Positions 61,242-64,000 of a stretch of 64,000 nucleotides of DNA are shown piece after piece. The notes under the pieces are model-generated. The model saw only the letters and a program-made list of their open reading frames with translations, ran no database searches and was not told the origin of the DNA. This DNA is from Shewanella putrefaciens. GTDB taxonomy: Bacteria; Pseudomonadota; Gammaproteobacteria; Enterobacterales; Shewanellaceae. The first letter of the stretch is position 1, and each line of letters opens with the position of its first letter. The position numbers were made by a program, and so were the translations under genes. The stretch lies in contig NZ_CP066370.1 in the NCBI RefSeq assembly GCF_016406325.1, positions 3,162,001 through 3,226,000 on the forward strand, read 5' to 3'.

Positions 61242-62798
61242 GTGCTAACTAACATTCGGGCTTTTGCCCAACAAAAGTCCCGACTGAGTGCGTTACGACT
61301 CGTACTGGCGTTTATTTTAGGCGCCAGTACGGCGCTTTCCTTTGCGCCTTACTCCTTCTGGATCATCTATCCTATCGCCATGGCGTTAGCCCTTTGGCAG
61401 AGTGAATCCTTAAGCCCTAAAGCGAACTTTTACTATTGGTTAAGCTTTGGATTTGGCTGTTTTGCTGTCGGGATCAGTTGGGTGCATGTGAGCATTGATA
61501 CCTTTGGTGGTATGCCGCTTATCGCCTCCATCGGCTTGATGGCCTTATTAGCCTTGTATTTATCCTTATATCCCGCAATAACGGGATGCGCGCTCTCGTG
61601 GCTGAGTCAGGGTAAAATCAACCCATTTTGGCGTAATCTTGCTCTGTTCCCTGCCCTTTGGACCTTGACTGAATGGGCGAGAGGTTGGGTGATGACAGGA
61701 TTCCCTTGGCTTTGGGCGGGTTACTCTCAAACCCAAGGCCCATTAAAACCCCTTGCGAGTATTATTGGTGCTTTAGGACTCAGTTTTCTTATCGCTATGT
61801 TGTCAGGTGCTTTAGCCCTTTGTTTTGCTAAACGCTTTAAAAGCTTATTACTTTTAATCCCCATTATTGCATTGGCGGCTTGGACCGCCCCCAAACTTTT
61901 CGAAATTCATCCTACGGGTGAAACAGTTAAAGTCGCATTAGTACAAGGCAATATTCCCCAAAGTATGAAATGGGAACCCGAAGCGCTGTGGCCGACGCTA
62001 TTAAAATACATGGATTTATCCCGCGAACATTTTGATGCAGACATTATTGTTTGGCCCGAAGCGGCGATTCCAGCACCTGAATCCATGGTGCAAGACTTTT
62101 TAGATAATGCCAATAAAGTCGCTAACCTAAACGACACCTCGATCATCACAGGCATTATTAGCCATCAACATAATGAGTTTTATAATTCATTAATCGTGCT
62201 TGGTAATCATAGTCAGAAACAACAAACCGCTCCTGACTATGAGGGCGATGGCAGCAATCAATTTAAGAAACATCACCTACTACCAATTGGCGAGTTTGTG
62301 CCCTTTGAAACACTACTGCGCCCGATTGCCCCTTTCTTTAATTTGCCCATGTCTTCCTTTGCAAGAGGCGAATATCAACAACCGAATTTGAGTGCCCTAG
62401 GACATAAAGTTGCACCCGCTATTTGCTATGAAATCGCCTTCCCTGAGCAGTTACGCGATAGCGTCAATCAAGGGACCGATTTACTCTTAACTGTCTCTAA
62501 CGATGCTTGGTTTGGTACTTCAAATGGTCCATTACAACATATGGAAATTGCCCAAATGCGTGCCATTGAATTAGGCCGACCTTTGGTGCGCGCCACCAAT
62601 AATGGCGTCACCGCCGTCGTTGATGAAAATGGCAATATCACCGCTGCGCTGCCTCAATTTGAAACGGGCGTGTTGCGTGCCACTATTCCACTGGTCGCAG
62701 GCCAAACCTGGTTTGCTAAAATGGGCCAAAATCCCCTGCTGATACTCTGTGGCTTACTCGTGCTTTTTGGCCTTCAACGATGCTTCAAAGCACGATAG
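61242..62798 (+). CDS. lnt: Apolipoprotein N-acyltransferase Lnt
   Basis: 518 residues from a GTG start. Six or more N-terminal spans, then a periplasmic nitrilase-like domain (from about 225) with the catalytic triad context: WPEAAIP (Glu), KKHHLLPIGEFVPFE (Lys) and ICYEIAFPE (Cys). A final membrane helix lies at about 495-513. It adds the third acyl chain to lipoproteins in the inner membrane. Confidence 0.96.
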   Translation: MLTNIRAFAQQKSRLSALRLVLAFILGASTALSFAPYSFWIIYPIAMALALWQSESLSPKANFYYWLSFGFGCFAVGISWVHVSIDTFGGMPLIASIGLMALLALYLSLYPAITGCALSWLSQGKINPFWRNLALFPALWTLTEWARGWVMTGFPWLWAGYSQTQGPLKPLASIIGALGLSFLIAMLSGALALCFAKRFKSLLLLIPIIALAAWTAPKLFEIHPTGETVKVALVQGNIPQSMKWEPEALWPTLLKYMDLSREHFDADIIVWPEAAIPAPESMVQDFLDNANKVANLNDTSIITGIISHQHNEFYNSLIVLGNHSQKQQTAPDYEGDGSNQFKKHHLLPIGEFVPFETLLRPIAPFFNLPMSSFARGEYQQPNLSALGHKVAPAICYEIAFPEQLRDSVNQGTDLLLTVSNDAWFGTSNGPLQHMEIAQMRAIELGRPLVRATNNGVTAVVDENGNITAALPQFETGVLRATIPLVAGQTWFAKMGQNPLLILCGLLVLFGLQRCFKAR

Positions 62799-62808
62799 GA
62801 TTTAGACT

Positions 62809-63312
62809 ATGTACCTTAATGTCAATAATAAAAAAACGGCAGGCTTTACCCTGATTGAACTGGTTATAGTCATTATTGTCCTTGGTATTTTGACGGTAAT
62901 CGCCGCACCGAAATTTATTGGCTTAAGCAAAGAAGCTCGGGAGAAAACCTTGCTCCAACTTCAGGCCAGTGTCAAAACGGCAAACACGTTAGTCTATTCT
63001 AAAACCCAAATGTCCAGCCTTAAGAGCCAAGCAGTAGTGAATCGTGACGATATTATTGATATCGATTTAGATGGTGATGGTACGGCAGAGACGCGTCTTA
63101 AATGGGGTTATCTTGATAATACCGATGTAGAAAAATGGATTACATCAGATGATAAGCTCATTATTCAGTATCAAGGGATTAATATCACTTATATAGGTTA
63201 CGATCTTAACAACAATACCTTAGTGAATGATGATCAATGTTATTTCCGTTATACTCAGGCAACGGATGCCAATACCCCACCTCTGTATGATCTCAATCTA
63301 CAAGGCTGTTAA
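62809..63312 (+). CDS. Type IV pilin-like prepilin
   Basis: 167 residues. Short leader, then AGFTLIELVIVIIVLGILTVIAAPKFI: cleavage before Phe 13 with the conserved Glu at +5 is the PilD-processed signature. The later part has DLDGDGTAETRLKWGY and a cysteine pair (about 143 and 167) as in MSHA-type pilins, which have a C-terminal disulphide loop. No pilus assembly genes are near, so it looks like an orphan subunit placed after lnt, 10 bases away and perhaps co-transcribed. Confidence 0.8.
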   Translation: MYLNVNNKKTAGFTLIELVIVIIVLGILTVIAAPKFIGLSKEAREKTLLQLQASVKTANTLVYSKTQMSSLKSQAVVNRDDIIDIDLDGDGTAETRLKWGYLDNTDVEKWITSDDKLIIQYQGINITYIGYDLNNNTLVNDDQCYFRYTQATDANTPPLYDLNLQGC

Positions 63313-63426
63313 ACTGCTTATAATCTGCCTAAAAATAAATTAGGACACGCCCTCGTTTCGCGCTAGAGTGCAGCATCATTCGCGGCCGAGTTCTATTGCC
63401 TCGTATCATTTTACTAAGGCAAATCT

Positions 63427-64000
63427 ATGGCTCCCTTAAGGATCCGCTACCAAACCCATGAGTTTGGTGTCCTCGATATTCATATTCGTACCCTAAGAGA
63501 CAATCAGGAATTTGAAGATATTAATGGCGAGGCAGAAAAGCTCGGTATCTCATCTGCAACTTGGCCATTATTTGGCATAGTCTGGCCATCTGAGCAAGTT
63601 CTCTCGCATCATATGTTGGACTACCCAATTGAGGGTAAACGCATTTTAGAAGTAGGTTGCGGTATAGGGCTCGCCAGTCTAGTACTGAATCATAGGCTCG
63701 CCGATATCACGGCAACTGACTATCACCCAGAAACAGGCAGCTTTCTTTCACAGAATGTAGCCTTGAATAAGGGGCGTACTATTCCCTTTGTACGAACGGG
63801 TTGGGCAGATGAAACATCAAAATTAGGGTTATTTGATTTAATTATCGGCAGTGATCTGCTGTATGAGCAGGAACATGCAGACTTGCTTTCGCAATTTATT
63901 GAGCAACACGCCAAACCTATTTGCGATGTGATTTTGGTCGACCCTGGTCGCGGCAATCATGCAAAATTCAGTAAACGTATGGTGACCTTAGGTTACGAAC
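63427..64000 (+). CDS. Class I SAM-dependent methyltransferase, N-terminal part (runs off the window)
   Basis: An ATG at 63427 with AAGG upstream opens a frame to the window end (191 codons seen). Motif I ILEVGCGIGLASLVL (about 74-88), TATDYHPE, and DLIIGSDLLYEQEH match the methyltransferase_16-like fold of protein lysine and small-molecule methyltransferases. The start motif SSATWPLFGIVWPSEQVLS is typical of that group. The C-terminus is outside the window. Substrate unknown. Confidence 0.85.
   Translation, partial: MAPLRIRYQTHEFGVLDIHIRTLRDNQEFEDINGEAEKLGISSATWPLFGIVWPSEQVLSHHMLDYPIEGKRILEVGCGIGLASLVLNHRLADITATDYHPETGSFLSQNVALNKGRTIPFVRTGWADETSKLGLFDLIIGSDLLYEQEHADLLSQFIEQHAKPICDVILVDPGRGNHAKFSKRMVTLGYE

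Overview
The window is chromosomal DNA of a gammaproteobacterium, most probably Shewanella. I base this on recognisable gene content and order: ybeZ-ybeY-corC-lnt beside miaB, a deoC-deoA-deoB-deoD cluster next to tsx and nupC, rimP-nusA-infB-rbfA-truB-rpsO, and ftsH-folP-glmM-tpiA-secG. Nearly all of it is core chromosome with moderate GC and dense coding. No phage, insertion sequence, CRISPR array or rRNA was seen. Coordinates and motif positions were read by eye; no database search was run.

Layout. (1) 1-1900 is a sparse accessory patch: a partial lipoprotein, an unknown small gene, a SUKH-type (SMI1/KNR4) gene and the broken tail of a LamG-like protein. (2) 1828-5425: a PhoB-box-like array stands in front of a PlcP-like phosphoesterase and an OlsF-like bifunctional acyltransferase, which together look like a phosphate-starvation membrane-lipid remodelling operon; a CBS-domain protein follows. 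(3) 5510-15000: a purine permease with a structured leader, two PilZ (cyclic di-GMP receptor) genes flanking radA, an alpha/beta hydrolase, serB and a ytjB-like gene. (4) 15175-22370: a complete nucleoside uptake and catabolism locus (tsx porin, nupC transporter, deoCABD), with inverted repeats in the control regions. (5) 22547-30709: tatD, prfC, nlpI, pnp, and a GGDEF-EAL gene on the opposite strand that separates pnp from rpsO.

(6) 30786-48929 is a long minus-strand block for translation and secretion: rpsO, truB, rbfA, infB, nusA, rimP, tRNA-fMet, tRNA-Leu(GAG), secG, tpiA, glmM, folP, ftsH, rlmE, secF, secD and greA, with yhbY on the plus strand. (7) 49229-51215: a three-gene PepSY/DUF2271/DUF4198 operon behind a Fur-box-like site. 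(8) 52527-53342: seven tRNA genes (Met-Leu-Gln-Gln-Met-Leu-Gln in transcription order) with a stable-RNA-type promoter and a strong terminator. (9) 53551-64000: ychF, pth, a UbiF-type hydroxylase, miaB, ybeZ, ybeY, corC, lnt, a type IV pilin-like gene and a partial methyltransferase.

The strongest candidate for an under-described system is the 1828-4869 lipid-remodelling unit. The most intriguing non-coding signals are the three-way-junction leader of the purine permease (6943-7023), the paired inverted repeats at deoC and tsx, and two copies of a dispersed palindromic element (9324-9377 and 58564-58608).
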